A stretch of DNA of 64,000 nt from Psychrobacter aquimaris. Its GTDB lineage: Bacteria > Pseudomonadota > Gammaproteobacteria > Pseudomonadales > Moraxellaceae. The notes beneath the pieces were generated by a model. It saw only the letters and a list, made by a program, of their open reading frames with translations, had not been told where the DNA came from and did not search any database. Shown one piece after another: positions 9,780 to 17,831 of this stretch; position 1 is the first letter of the stretch, and each line of letters starts with the position of its first letter. The stretch lies in assembly GCF_016107525.1 (NCBI RefSeq), contig NZ_JABASR010000006.1, positions 1 to 64,000 of the forward strand. The letters run 5' to 3'. The position numbers and the translations under genes were made by a program.

Positions 9780-10349
9780 CTATTTGCGTGTCACCGCGAT
9801 ATCAACCGTGGTTTTGATTTTCTCTGGTGGATAGCACAGCCCAGCTTTCGCACAGCCTTGCCAGCCAATTATAATCGGTGCATTCTTTGCGCCTTTACCA
9901 TTGTTGGTGGTCAGCGTCGTGGTTGCTACCATATTTTTTTGGGTAAAAACGGGGACTTTGCCAAAGGTTGGGTCGTCAATGGAGACCGGAGACTGGCTAA
10001 AAGTAAAGGGAGTTGCACTCACACCTTTAGGAAAACGTAGGGTAAGCTGATCTTTATAGATATAATGACCTGGCGTAATATCAAAATTAATAGATAAGCG
10101 CGTGCCCTTAGACGTCGCCTTGGTGCTACTGATCACTTGAAAGGCTTTATCAACGGGCAAAAACTTCGATTGCGAAGCACTATTATTAGCAAATAACTCG
10201 CCCAACCCTGCAGCTTGAGCGCTCATAGAGACCATCGATAACCCTGTCATCAATGACGTACTCATGATTGCAAATGCAAGTGCATGACGCACTTTAGAAA
10301 CACGTTTTTTTGTGGTGACTGCTTGTGAATTAGGTAGGTTTGTGAACAT
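9780..10349 (-). CDS. Free-standing DsbD N-terminal (alpha) domain protein
   Basis: A 189-residue exported protein: basic N-terminus, hydrophobic signal segment (residues 22-45, ending SAQA), then a single DsbD alpha (DsbC-superfamily) domain whose cysteine pair C166/C172 sits in the same GCAKAGLCYPPEKIKTT context as DsbD. It stops 17 residues after the second cysteine, so the membrane and thioredoxin domains are absent. It resembles the adjacent DsbD alpha domain over its whole mature length with one single-residue gap, pointing to a tandem partial duplication. The frame is open and has its own ATG with an AGAGG ribosome-binding site, so it appears functional. A likely role is as an extra periplasmic electron acceptor from DsbD; that is inference. 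It lies about 70 bases upstream of dsbD and is probably co-transcribed. Confidence 0.85.
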   Translation of the reverse strand: MFTNLPNSQAVTTKKRVSKVRHALAFAIMSTSLMTGLSMVSMSAQAAGLGELFANNSASQSKFLPVDKAFQVISSTKATSKGTRLSINFDITPGHYIYKDQLTLRFPKGVSATPFTFSQSPVSIDDPTFGKVPVFTQKNMVATTTLTTNNGKGAKNAPIIIGWQGCAKAGLCYPPEKIKTTVDIAVTRK

Positions 10350-10502
10350 GAATAATAACCTCTGCTGGCTGCTTTTAATGACAAATGATCGGGGCAATAT
10401 GACTGGTATCAAACGTACAGCTTTATAGTGGAAAAATGGATGGCCTGATACTACCTATGAAATGCCACCTATGGAGTGCTACTCAATTTACTGACTGATA
10501 AA

Positions 10503-10538
10503 AAATATCAACCAATAAGGCATTATTGGTTGATATTT
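10503..10538 (-). terminator. Terminator-like hairpin after gspG
   Basis: A perfect 16-base inverted repeat AAATATCAACCAATAA / TTATTGGTTGATATTT with loop GGCA, downstream of gspG on the minus strand. The stem is AT-rich, and the run of T after it is short. Confidence 0.6.
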
Positions 10539-10629
10539 AGAGAACATTAGAGCGGTCTTAACCAATAAACATGCTATTGATTAAAAAATAGCTAGCGACC
10601 CATATTTTCATTACTCATCAGGCTAATGC

Positions 10630-11073
10630 TTATAATTGGGCATAAATATCAGCATCTTGACCTTCGCCGCCTTGCTGGCCATCTGCACCTAGCGAGAATA
10701 AATCATAAGGACGACCTTCACTGCCTGGAGCGACATATTGCATCTCGTTTTCCCAGCCATCTGTTGGGTAGCCACCTTTAATATAACCACCGTCTGGGTA
10801 GTTTTTGGCCTCTGCTGGCGGTGTGGTAAGTGCTTCTAGACCTTGAGCGGTAGTCGGGTAGCGCGAATTATCAACTTTATACATATCAAGGGCGTTAGAT
10901 ACTGTAGCAAGCGCTGTTTCAGTGGTCTTAACGCGAGCCTTATCACTTTGCCCCACCACTTTCGGAACAACTAAGCCTGCAAGAATTGCCAAGATCACAA
11001 TCACGACCATAATCTCGATGAGGGTAAATCCAGACTGGTTATTACGCATACGCAGTGGCTTATTGGCACTCAT
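10630..11073 (-). CDS. gspG: Type II secretion major pseudopilin GspG
   Basis: Major pseudopilin of the type II secretion system, which polymerises into the periplasmic piston. From the ATG at 11073 the protein has 147 residues, the usual family length, with prepilin site SGFTLIEIMVVIVILAIL around residues 14-31 and the conserved GspG block PKVVGQSDKARVKTT followed by YKVDNSRYPTTAQGLEAL. The C-terminal DLFSLGADGQQGGEGQDADI is the calcium-binding region of the family. The frame stays open up to 11208 with several Met codons, so the start is uncertain; 11073 is chosen on length and a weak AGGC upstream. It lies apart from most other gsp genes but next to gspF. Confidence 0.9.
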   Translation of the reverse strand: MSANKPLRMRNNQSGFTLIEIMVVIVILAILAGLVVPKVVGQSDKARVKTTETALATVSNALDMYKVDNSRYPTTAQGLEALTTPPAEAKNYPDGGYIKGGYPTDGWENEMQYVAPGSEGRPYDLFSLGADGQQGGEGQDADIYAQL

Positions 11074-11543
11074 ATTACTTGCCTGAAACTGGTCGTCATT
11101 CATAGCACTTGTTGGCATGGTATTTACTTGAATTTTGTCAATTATAGTCATCGCTTTTGTCATCGCTTTTGGCATCAGGGTGATGTAAATAGTAAAAGTG
11201 GCGTTCAAGTAACATTAATGATCGGCGTATTAATGAGCACTGAAACGATTATCACTATAAACCATGATTTTATTTTTATCCAGCGCCGCCAGTATATTGT
11301 TATGAACCTTGACTTTTATAAGCATCAATATTAGTTAGGACGCGTTGATTAACATTGATAAGGATAACTTTTGACTGATGCTTACTATAGCTTGATGGCT
11401 GGTCTTACCATAGTAAAAACGTGACTCAGTCAACAATCTACAACAGTAAGCAAATCTTAAGAAAGCTAGCGCAAGATTTAGTAAGATGGCTACAATAGAA
11501 ATGTGAGCGGGAGGCACACAGGCTCAGAGAATTTAAGCGCTCA
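11074..11543. other. Intergenic region between gspF and gspG
   Basis: About 470 bases with no recognised gene. The right part should carry the end of the gspF transcript and the left part the gspG promoter, both read leftwards. The gspG frame remains open without a stop back to 11208, so part of this could be coding if a far upstream start is used. No clear promoter or terminator was found. Confidence 0.4.
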
Positions 11544-12746
11544 TTACCCTGCCAAATCATTCATATTTACGATTGGCAGCATCACTGCCATCACGATAAT
11601 CATCACCACCACACCCATCAGCACTAGCATCAACGGCTCAAGTAGCGACAACAAGGTACTGATAAAGTTGGTGGCTTCCGCTTCCTGCATGTTAGCGGCG
11701 CGGCTGAGCATGTTTTCAAGCTCGCCTGAGTTTTCACCACTTTTAATCATTTGTACCATCATCGGCGGAAAGTATATGGACTTTTCTAGTTGACTCGATA
11801 AACTTGAGCCTTCTGTCACCCTATCAGCCGCAGTGATGATGGTTTTTTGAATGTGTAAATTGGTCGTCACCGCCGCACCAATATGCAGTGCCTCAATCAA
11901 AGGCACCCCCGAGCGTACCAATATCGCCAATGTACTGGCAAAACGTGCTGCATTAAGCCCTTTGGATAGCCGCGCCAATATCGGTAGTCTTAGCACAATG
12001 CTGTCTATCGCTAACTTACCCGCTTGCGTCTGCGCAAAACGATAAAACAAAAATGCCGTTCCGACCAATACTAGTAGCATCAGCCACCACCACTGAGTAA
12101 TGAGGTTGGATAAGCTAAGGACAATTTGGGTAATGAGAGGTAGCGCTTGCTCGGACTGCTCAAACACTTTGACAATTTTGGGCACCACAAAACTCATCAA
12201 GCCCATAATCACGCCAATTGCCATCACCATCAGCACAATCGGATAGACCATCGCGCCTTGAATTTTCTTTTGCAATGCAAAGCGGTTTTCGGTGTAATCT
12301 GCCAACTGGTTAAGAATTAAATCCAAGTGACCTGACTTTTCTCCTGCCGCAATGGTCGCGATATATAGTGGTGGAAAACTGGCGGCTTGCTGTAACGCTC
12401 GCGCTAAGCTCAAACCCTCTAGCACATGCGAGCGCACGGCAAGCATGAGAGATTTGATGTGGGTTTTTGGTGATTGTTTGGCGACAGCGGCAAGCGTTTC
12501 TTCAAGCGGAATACCGGCTGCCAGTAACACCGATAGTTGACGGGTCAGCAATGCCAACTCGTAAGCAGACGGTTTTTTATAGCGGTTTTTATTCTGGTTT
12601 TGTCTATCATTGACGGCACTGACTTCAACGGGCGTCCATTGTTTATCACGCAGCTGCTGACGAACTTGTCGCGCAGAATCGCCTTCGAGCAAGCCTTTTT
12701 GCACACTGCCATGGTCATCTAACGCTTTATAGTGATAAGCGGGCAT
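11544..12746 (-). CDS. gspF: Type II secretion inner-membrane protein GspF
   Basis: Polytopic inner-membrane platform protein that couples the GspE ATPase to the pseudopilus. The 400-residue protein has the GspF/PilC architecture: N-terminal cytoplasmic YHYKALDDHGSVQKG, a first GspF domain from about residue 65 (LTRQLSVLLAAGIPLEE), a membrane segment around 165-190, a second GspF domain (FASTLAILVRSGVPLIEAL), and a C-terminal membrane helix near 370-395. The conserved SGENSGELENML is present. An AGGA ribosome-binding site precedes the ATG. Distinguished from pilus PilC by its start and its pairing with gspG. Confidence 0.92.
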   Translation of the reverse strand: MPAYHYKALDDHGSVQKGLLEGDSARQVRQQLRDKQWTPVEVSAVNDRQNQNKNRYKKPSAYELALLTRQLSVLLAAGIPLEETLAAVAKQSPKTHIKSLMLAVRSHVLEGLSLARALQQAASFPPLYIATIAAGEKSGHLDLILNQLADYTENRFALQKKIQGAMVYPIVLMVMAIGVIMGLMSFVVPKIVKVFEQSEQALPLITQIVLSLSNLITQWWWLMLLVLVGTAFLFYRFAQTQAGKLAIDSIVLRLPILARLSKGLNAARFASTLAILVRSGVPLIEALHIGAAVTTNLHIQKTIITAADRVTEGSSLSSQLEKSIYFPPMMVQMIKSGENSGELENMLSRAANMQEAEATNFISTLLSLLEPLMLVLMGVVVMIIVMAVMLPIVNMNDLAG

Positions 12747-12827
12747 AGCAGCGAATATCCTAAGGTAGTCAATGAGAAAAGGTGATAGATAAGGACTCAG
12801 AAAAATGGGCTATTGAGACTTAATGGC

Positions 12828-13883
12828 TTAAAAAAGCGGCGTGGAGTCGCTACTGTCTGGCATCAAGCCTTGTAATAACAAAACATCTAAATGCTGCTGC
12901 TGCAGTTTTTTATCGAAATCATTGACCTCAGCAATGAGCATTCTCTCGATACGCTTATCACTGGCAAACACACTCAATCGTGCACAGATAACCGCCAATT
13001 GATAAATACGTTTTTTGCAATAACCGTCCAAACCTTGTAGCAATCTCACCATATGCGGCGTCTCTAGACTGGCGTATTCATAGTCACTCACGACCTGCGG
13101 ACCAAGCGCCGTAACGCCATAACTGATAGACAGATGCGCGCAAAAATAGCAGCTAAATAAGTAGCCAACCACATGACCAATATAGTAGCCACGGTCATAG
13201 GTAAAACTACTCACGCCAAAGTGCCCAAGTACATAGCTATTTAGACTGCCTTGATCACGAATAGGCTTACTGTTCTTTAATTTGCCAACAGTAGCAAAGC
13301 ATAGCGGGTTTCGTCCATCCTGAGTGGTCAGCTGCCAACCTGCTGGCTGCTGAGCTGGCATATGACGGACAATATCAGCGATGATATCATCGACCACATG
13401 CAGCTGCTGCCAAAGACGCTCTACTCCATCGGTATCCATCAAGCCGCGTTTATCAAGCTGCTGTGCCAGCAAGTATTGCTGATGTTCGGCGAATTGTAAT
13501 TTGAGCGTTTGTACCAAATAAGTAGGCCGCGTGGCAGCGGATGCCATATATAACAATCGCGTACGCTCATGTTGGGTACGGTACAGTGCCACACGCTGCT
13601 CAGCAATATTGGTCTCGCTAGCAGTAGGCTGTTGCATATTGGTATTAGTGTTAGACAACTCATCAGCCTCAGCTTTGACTATTGCCTCTTTAACGACCGC
13701 CTCTTCAATATCTGGCAGCGTAAACAGTGACAATAACATGGCTTTGTCAGGTATCGCACCCGCCTTGTCTTTTTGACCACGTTTGACGTTGTTTGGATTC
13801 TTAATGCTTTGTTTTTTAGCGGACACAGCTGAGCCTTGTTGGCTATTGGCTCCTGCGCGTAGCTTTGCGATCGGTTCAGTCAT
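12828..13883 (-). CDS. Conserved-looking protein of unknown function
   Basis: I do not recognise this 351-residue protein. The first 45 residues are Lys/Asn/Gln-rich and probably disordered. The rest looks helical and soluble, with no signal peptide or convincing membrane span. A compact central segment (about residues 185-275) is rich in aromatic residues and cysteines: DGRNPLCFATVGK, then TYDRGYYIGHVVGYLFSC, YFCAHLSISYG. No catalytic motif is apparent. It stops 82 bases before gspF on the same strand, so co-transcription with gspF is possible, but nothing in the sequence ties it to secretion. Base composition is like its neighbours. Confidence 0.75.
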   Translation of the reverse strand: MTEPIAKLRAGANSQQGSAVSAKKQSIKNPNNVKRGQKDKAGAIPDKAMLLSLFTLPDIEEAVVKEAIVKAEADELSNTNTNMQQPTASETNIAEQRVALYRTQHERTRLLYMASAATRPTYLVQTLKLQFAEHQQYLLAQQLDKRGLMDTDGVERLWQQLHVVDDIIADIVRHMPAQQPAGWQLTTQDGRNPLCFATVGKLKNSKPIRDQGSLNSYVLGHFGVSSFTYDRGYYIGHVVGYLFSCYFCAHLSISYGVTALGPQVVSDYEYASLETPHMVRLLQGLDGYCKKRIYQLAVICARLSVFASDKRIERMLIAEVNDFDKKLQQQHLDVLLLQGLMPDSSDSTPLF

Positions 13884-14115
13884 AACATACCATCAGCAGC
13901 AAAAATAAATATCATTTAGAACAAACGATCTGACCACCATACAGTAACATATCTTACGCTAAAAATAAGCGTTTGCGCCTAGATGACTCATTATTCCATA
14001 GTACCTGAACACAAGCACATTGTCAGCTGTCCATCGTCAAAATAGTCCCTATCAACACCTGTCAACAATAGACGAAATATCTTCATAAAAGTCTCATACT
14101 TCACCATTAAAAAAC

Positions 14116-14157
14116 AAAAAAGCGTTAAGGGCCTAATGGCAACCTTAACGCTTTTTT
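14116..14157. terminator. Bidirectional Rho-independent terminator
   Basis: Stem AAAAAAGCGTTAAGG / CCTTAACGCTTTTTT with a 12-base loop, flanked by A- and T-runs. It lies just downstream of the AraC-type regulator at 14175 and terminates it on the minus strand. Confidence 0.85.
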
Positions 14158-14174
14158 GGCGTGTTAACGATACG

Positions 14175-15110
14175 CTAAGCGATGTTTTGTTTTTGATATT
14201 GTTGGCGGTAGACTTTTGGTGATACGCCATAAATGCGCTTAAATGCTTGACTAAAAGTTGAGTCTGACGCATAGCCGACCAACTCACTGATACGGCCGAT
14301 ACTGTTTTGCTGCAAGCGTAGATATCGGGCAGCCAAGCGCAAGCGATAATCAATTAGATAGGTTAATGGCGGCATACCAACCGTATCTTTAAAGCGCTGC
14401 GCAAAGCTTGAGCGTGACATTCCTGCGACTTCAGCCAGCTTATGGATGGTCCAGTTTTGATTAGGGGCTTGATGCATCGCTGCTAACGCCTTGGTCAAAA
14501 ACGGGTCTTTCATGGCTTTTAGCCAATTTTCTGTGGCCTCAGGCAAACTTTCAATATAAACCCGCAAACATTCAATCATCATAATACTTGCCCAATGATT
14601 GATAACCGCGGTCTTGCCCATGCGCTCACGCTCGGCCTCTAAAGTCAGTAATTTAATCTCGACATCAATAACTTCAAACCTACCATCAGACTCATCATTT
14701 ATTTCAGGCAAAATCGGAGGCAGCACAGACAATAAAGGACGTATCATCTCTTTATCATACTTACATTCAATCAATATCAAAGACGAATTAGGATCACCAT
14801 TACCATCGATATCAAGCGTATGTTCCTTACAATTGGTCAGAAACTCATCTAACGGTAGCGCATCGTCACCATTATGATCTAAGGCATAGCTCACATGCTT
14901 ATGGGCACTGGGAATCATAATCATATCGCCAGCATGCGCCTGTCGCAGGCCATGGCCGACATCAATGCAAAAGCTCCCAGACATCACTAAATAAAACAAA
15001 ATCGTATCTTGCCTAGTGATGGAATAAGACCAATTACCAGCCCCATTCAAACGATAATACTTGGTTTCAAACAAATGCACGTTTTGTAGCAATACGCTCA
15101 ATGCGTCCAT
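14175..15110 (-). CDS. AraC-family transcriptional regulator with N-terminal cupin
   Basis: A 311-residue transcription factor. The first half is a cupin-type sensor domain (RQDTILFYLVMSGSFCIDVG, then AGDMIMIPSAHKHV), like those of AraC regulators with a cupin_6 domain. The C-terminal 100 residues are a double helix-turn-helix: WTIHKLAEVAGMSRSSFAQRF and IGRISELVGYASDSTFSQAF, followed by YGVSPKVYRQQ. The ligand is unknown. The ATG at 15110 has an AGGA ribosome-binding site; a TTG one codon earlier is less likely. No divergent partner gene is adjacent, so the target is unclear. Confidence 0.88.
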   Translation of the reverse strand: MDALSVLLQNVHLFETKYYRLNGAGNWSYSITRQDTILFYLVMSGSFCIDVGHGLRQAHAGDMIMIPSAHKHVSYALDHNGDDALPLDEFLTNCKEHTLDIDGNGDPNSSLILIECKYDKEMIRPLLSVLPPILPEINDESDGRFEVIDVEIKLLTLEAERERMGKTAVINHWASIMMIECLRVYIESLPEATENWLKAMKDPFLTKALAAMHQAPNQNWTIHKLAEVAGMSRSSFAQRFKDTVGMPPLTYLIDYRLRLAARYLRLQQNSIGRISELVGYASDSTFSQAFKRIYGVSPKVYRQQYQKQNIA

Positions 15111-15113
15111 CAA

Positions 15114-15616
15114 TCACTTCCTCAATAATATAAGATCCATATCAGCGCATCTTAGATAAACAATTACATTCCTACTATGCTCCTAGGCTTACTTAATCTA
15201 TTCAATATATTTTTTAACTGACTTTTGACTTTCTTAACACTCGTATCATTTTCAATGGATCATTTCTTAGTGGAACGCCTAATGTGTCAACTGGCTTTAA
15301 GATCTTCTCATGATGCGTCACTAAAAGTATTGCATTCGTTATGCTACATAAAGGCGGTTAAAGAATAACAAAGCACGTACGGAGATAGCCAGCTTTTAGA
15401 AAAAGAAACCATAATAAAAATAAATGAGACAAAAGGCCAGTAAATCAATAGACAATCAAAGGGCTGATAAGTCTACAAATTTTAATCGCAGGGGGTAAGA
15501 TAGATCAAAACCAATCATACAGACACAAAAAAAAGCCAAAAATGGCAAATATTATTATTTATAATAAGGTTTTTATAATGAGGTAAATCAAGAAGAGGAT
15601 AATGCAGAATAAAATA
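15114..15616. other. Intergenic region, AraC regulator to tRNA-His
   Basis: About 500 bases with no recognised gene. The left part should hold the promoter of the AraC-type regulator; the right part carries the 3' trailer of the tRNA operon. An A-rich tract lies at 15528-15545. No clear terminator hairpin for the tRNA operon was identified. Confidence 0.4.
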
Positions 15617-15693
15617 TGGGGCGACTGATGGGACTCGAACCCACGACAACCGAGATCACAACCCGGGGCTCTACCAACTGAGCTACAACCGCC
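15617..15693 (-). tRNA. tRNA-His (GTG)
   Basis: 77-base cloverleaf on the minus strand with encoded CCA. The anticodon loop reads TTGTGAT (GTG), the D-arm contains AGCTCAGTTGGTAGAGC and the T-arm GGGTTCGAGTCCC. It has the extra 5' G and the C discriminator typical of tRNA-His. Confidence 0.97.
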
Positions 15694-15731
15694 ATAACTA
15701 TTGCCTGATAAGGCAAGATTTGCAGGCTAAA

Positions 15732-15808
15732 TGGTGCGCCTGGCAGGATTCGAACCTGCGGCCACCTCCTTAGAAGGGAGATGCTCTATCCAGCTGAGCT
15801 ACAGGCGC
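15732..15808 (-). tRNA. tRNA-Arg (TCT)
   Basis: 77-base cloverleaf with encoded CCA on the minus strand. The anticodon loop TTCTAAG gives TCT, and the acceptor stem GCGCCTG pairs with CAGGCGC. Second gene of the three-tRNA operon. Confidence 0.97.
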
Positions 15809-15916
15809 TCTTAGAGGACTTTTATATACCAAATCCAGCTTAAAATATAGTTTTTACTATATCAGAAACTAAACCATTATACATAAAAAAAAGCCTGTAA
15901 GGCTCTTAAAAATAGA

Positions 15917-15993
<77 letters not shown>

Positions 15994-16080
15994 AAATTTC
16001 TATTATCACGATAGTTTGTTGATTAACTCGTTATTAGAAATGCAACTAACTTGTTAACGTTCCTTGCTATCGAGGTGCAC

Positions 16081-16109
16081 ATATTAAGGGGAAAAGCCGA
16101 TGGTGTCAA
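16081..16109 (-). promoter_or_regulatory. Sigma70 promoter of the tRNA-Pro/Arg/His operon
   Basis: On the minus strand: TTGACA (16109-16104), a 17-base spacer and TAATAT (16086-16081). This near-consensus promoter lies about 90 bases upstream of tRNA-Pro, and the GC-containing stretch following the -10 is typical of stable-RNA promoters. Confidence 0.8.
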
Positions 16110-16236
16110 CACCTATTTTTAATTAATTTAAAAAAACTGCTAAATTATTTAAAAAACGCTCATTTATCATAAAAAACACTATGACAAATCCTTTTCTCCA
16201 CGATGCTAAGTGCTACTTACTCATCGACAGCGCTCA

Positions 16237-17820
16237 TTATACTCTATTCCAATCAGGAAGCAAGCTGCCGTTTATCGTACCAGTAAGAACATTGAACGGT
16301 ACGAGCCACAATGGCGCAGGACTCACTTTCTCATCATCAGCAACATTATGGCTCTTATCATGGTTGTTAGGGCCATCAGTTTTTTTATAATCATGCACTT
16401 GTTGGCTGAGCGCAACTGGCAACCGCTCATTATCTTGTACTGGATAAACCAGCCACACCTGCCCTGCTTGATAGGCCTGAGCGTAACTCATCAATTGATA
16501 AGCATCGCTGGCACTAATGCTAGCTGTCTGCGATAAATGCTTCCATTTAATATCGATGACATGGCTATAGTGACCTTTTCCTCTAGCTTCGATGACCGCA
16601 GTGCCACTCTGATTTTGACAATTATCATCAGCATCAGTTTTATATATCAGCAAGTCAGGCCGTATAGATAGACATGCTCGCCCTTCTGCATCCGTTAGCC
16701 AGATACTTTGCGCTTGATATAACGGCTGATATTGTTGACTCACTTGCTGAAACATCGAGGCAATGCGCAGGCTTGCCCATTGCTCAAAGGCTTGATTCAT
16801 ATCAATCAGCAAGCATAAACGCGGAGAGGACAGATTTTGCTTGAATGGTTTATTTGGAGCAATACCATTACCTGTTGCCACATTGGACTGTCGTAGCAAC
16901 CAATAAGCCATATCTAACAACTGCTGAGCAGCTTGTAGTTGCGGCGCTCGAAGCGGTTGAATGGCTAACTGACGCTTTGCTTGCTTGTATATCGACTCTA
17001 ACTGTGTCAGCTCTTGATAACTCAATGCAGCTACTCGCTGCCAAGCCTGCAAAAATTTAGGCGCATCTGCTCTCGATAACGTTGATTGAAAAAATAAAGG
17101 CGTCAGCAAAATCAACGTACTCTTAATTAACCGATTACCTAGCATGTCTTGGCTCAATATACTGCTCTCACAGACAAACTTATGCGGCTGCATACTGTTA
17201 TAGCGCAATTGTTCTTTGATGAGAAGTCGACCTTGTAGCGATGCTTGATTATCAACCTGCGTCTGATAGTGCTTGCTTGGTCGATAATGAGCGAGCCGCT
17301 GCAAAAACTGCGTGATAAGCCAGTCTGATAATGGCAGTACAGCTATCGATAGCGCCGCAAGTTGGCTGCTAAATTGGCCTAGATTTTTTGTATTGGGTAG
17401 CTTGTTTTTGGAATGACTGCTGTTGGTCAAATCCGATAGCATATCCTGCACCCATTGGCGAGTTTGCCTGATATCAAGGTGATGACTGGTATTCTGTGAA
17501 AGGTATGCCTGCTGTGGGACTTGGTCTCTAGACGTGTTTGCCGCTAGTTTGGGTAATATCTCAAGCGTCATGCCGCTGGGCAGTAAAATAATCCCTATGT
17601 AATGCCCTACTTTTAACTGCCACTGCCCTTGTCTGCGCTTAATGCTAAATACCGCAAACTCTTGCGCCATTAACCAATGGAAATCAGATACCTGTAAGAA
17701 ATCATGCGCTGTCAGACGCTGGTGTTCAAACACAGTGATGGTATTGGCATCAAGCGCGTTAACGTCGGCACTGTTAATATTATGGGCTATGCCTTTATGA
17801 TTGAAGCTTCTATTTAGCAA
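16237..17820 (-). CDS. mcrC: McrC, nuclease subunit of McrBC restriction system
   Basis: McrC is the endonuclease partner of the McrB GTPase; together they cut DNA carrying modified cytosine. The 527-residue protein has the N-terminal McrC region (FSIKRRQGQWQLKVGHYIG, LPSGMTLEILPK) and a C-terminal PD-(D/E)xK nuclease core: SIRPDLLIY with D389, then VIDIKWK with D423 and K425. It is longer than E. coli McrC (about 350 residues), as in many stand-alone McrC homologues. The start is TTG at 17820, supported by an AAGGTG ribosome-binding site that overlaps the mcrB stop region; no nearby in-frame ATG exists. It lies 11 bases after mcrB, so the two are one operon. Confidence 0.9.
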   Translation of the reverse strand: MLNRSFNHKGIAHNINSADVNALDANTITVFEHQRLTAHDFLQVSDFHWLMAQEFAVFSIKRRQGQWQLKVGHYIGIILLPSGMTLEILPKLAANTSRDQVPQQAYLSQNTSHHLDIRQTRQWVQDMLSDLTNSSHSKNKLPNTKNLGQFSSQLAALSIAVLPLSDWLITQFLQRLAHYRPSKHYQTQVDNQASLQGRLLIKEQLRYNSMQPHKFVCESSILSQDMLGNRLIKSTLILLTPLFFQSTLSRADAPKFLQAWQRVAALSYQELTQLESIYKQAKRQLAIQPLRAPQLQAAQQLLDMAYWLLRQSNVATGNGIAPNKPFKQNLSSPRLCLLIDMNQAFEQWASLRIASMFQQVSQQYQPLYQAQSIWLTDAEGRACLSIRPDLLIYKTDADDNCQNQSGTAVIEARGKGHYSHVIDIKWKHLSQTASISASDAYQLMSYAQAYQAGQVWLVYPVQDNERLPVALSQQVHDYKKTDGPNNHDKSHNVADDEKVSPAPLWLVPFNVLTGTINGSLLPDWNRV

Positions 17821-17831
17821 CGCTGAGCACC

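Noticed and set aside
9780..10349. Solitary DsbD alpha domain as a frameshifted fragment of dsbD
   Set aside because: It has its own signal peptide, start codon, ribosome-binding site and stop, and full-length dsbD with its own alpha domain lies next to it.
10503..10538. 16-base perfect inverted repeat after gspG as an operator
   Set aside because: Its 4-base loop and its place directly after a stop codon fit a terminator better.
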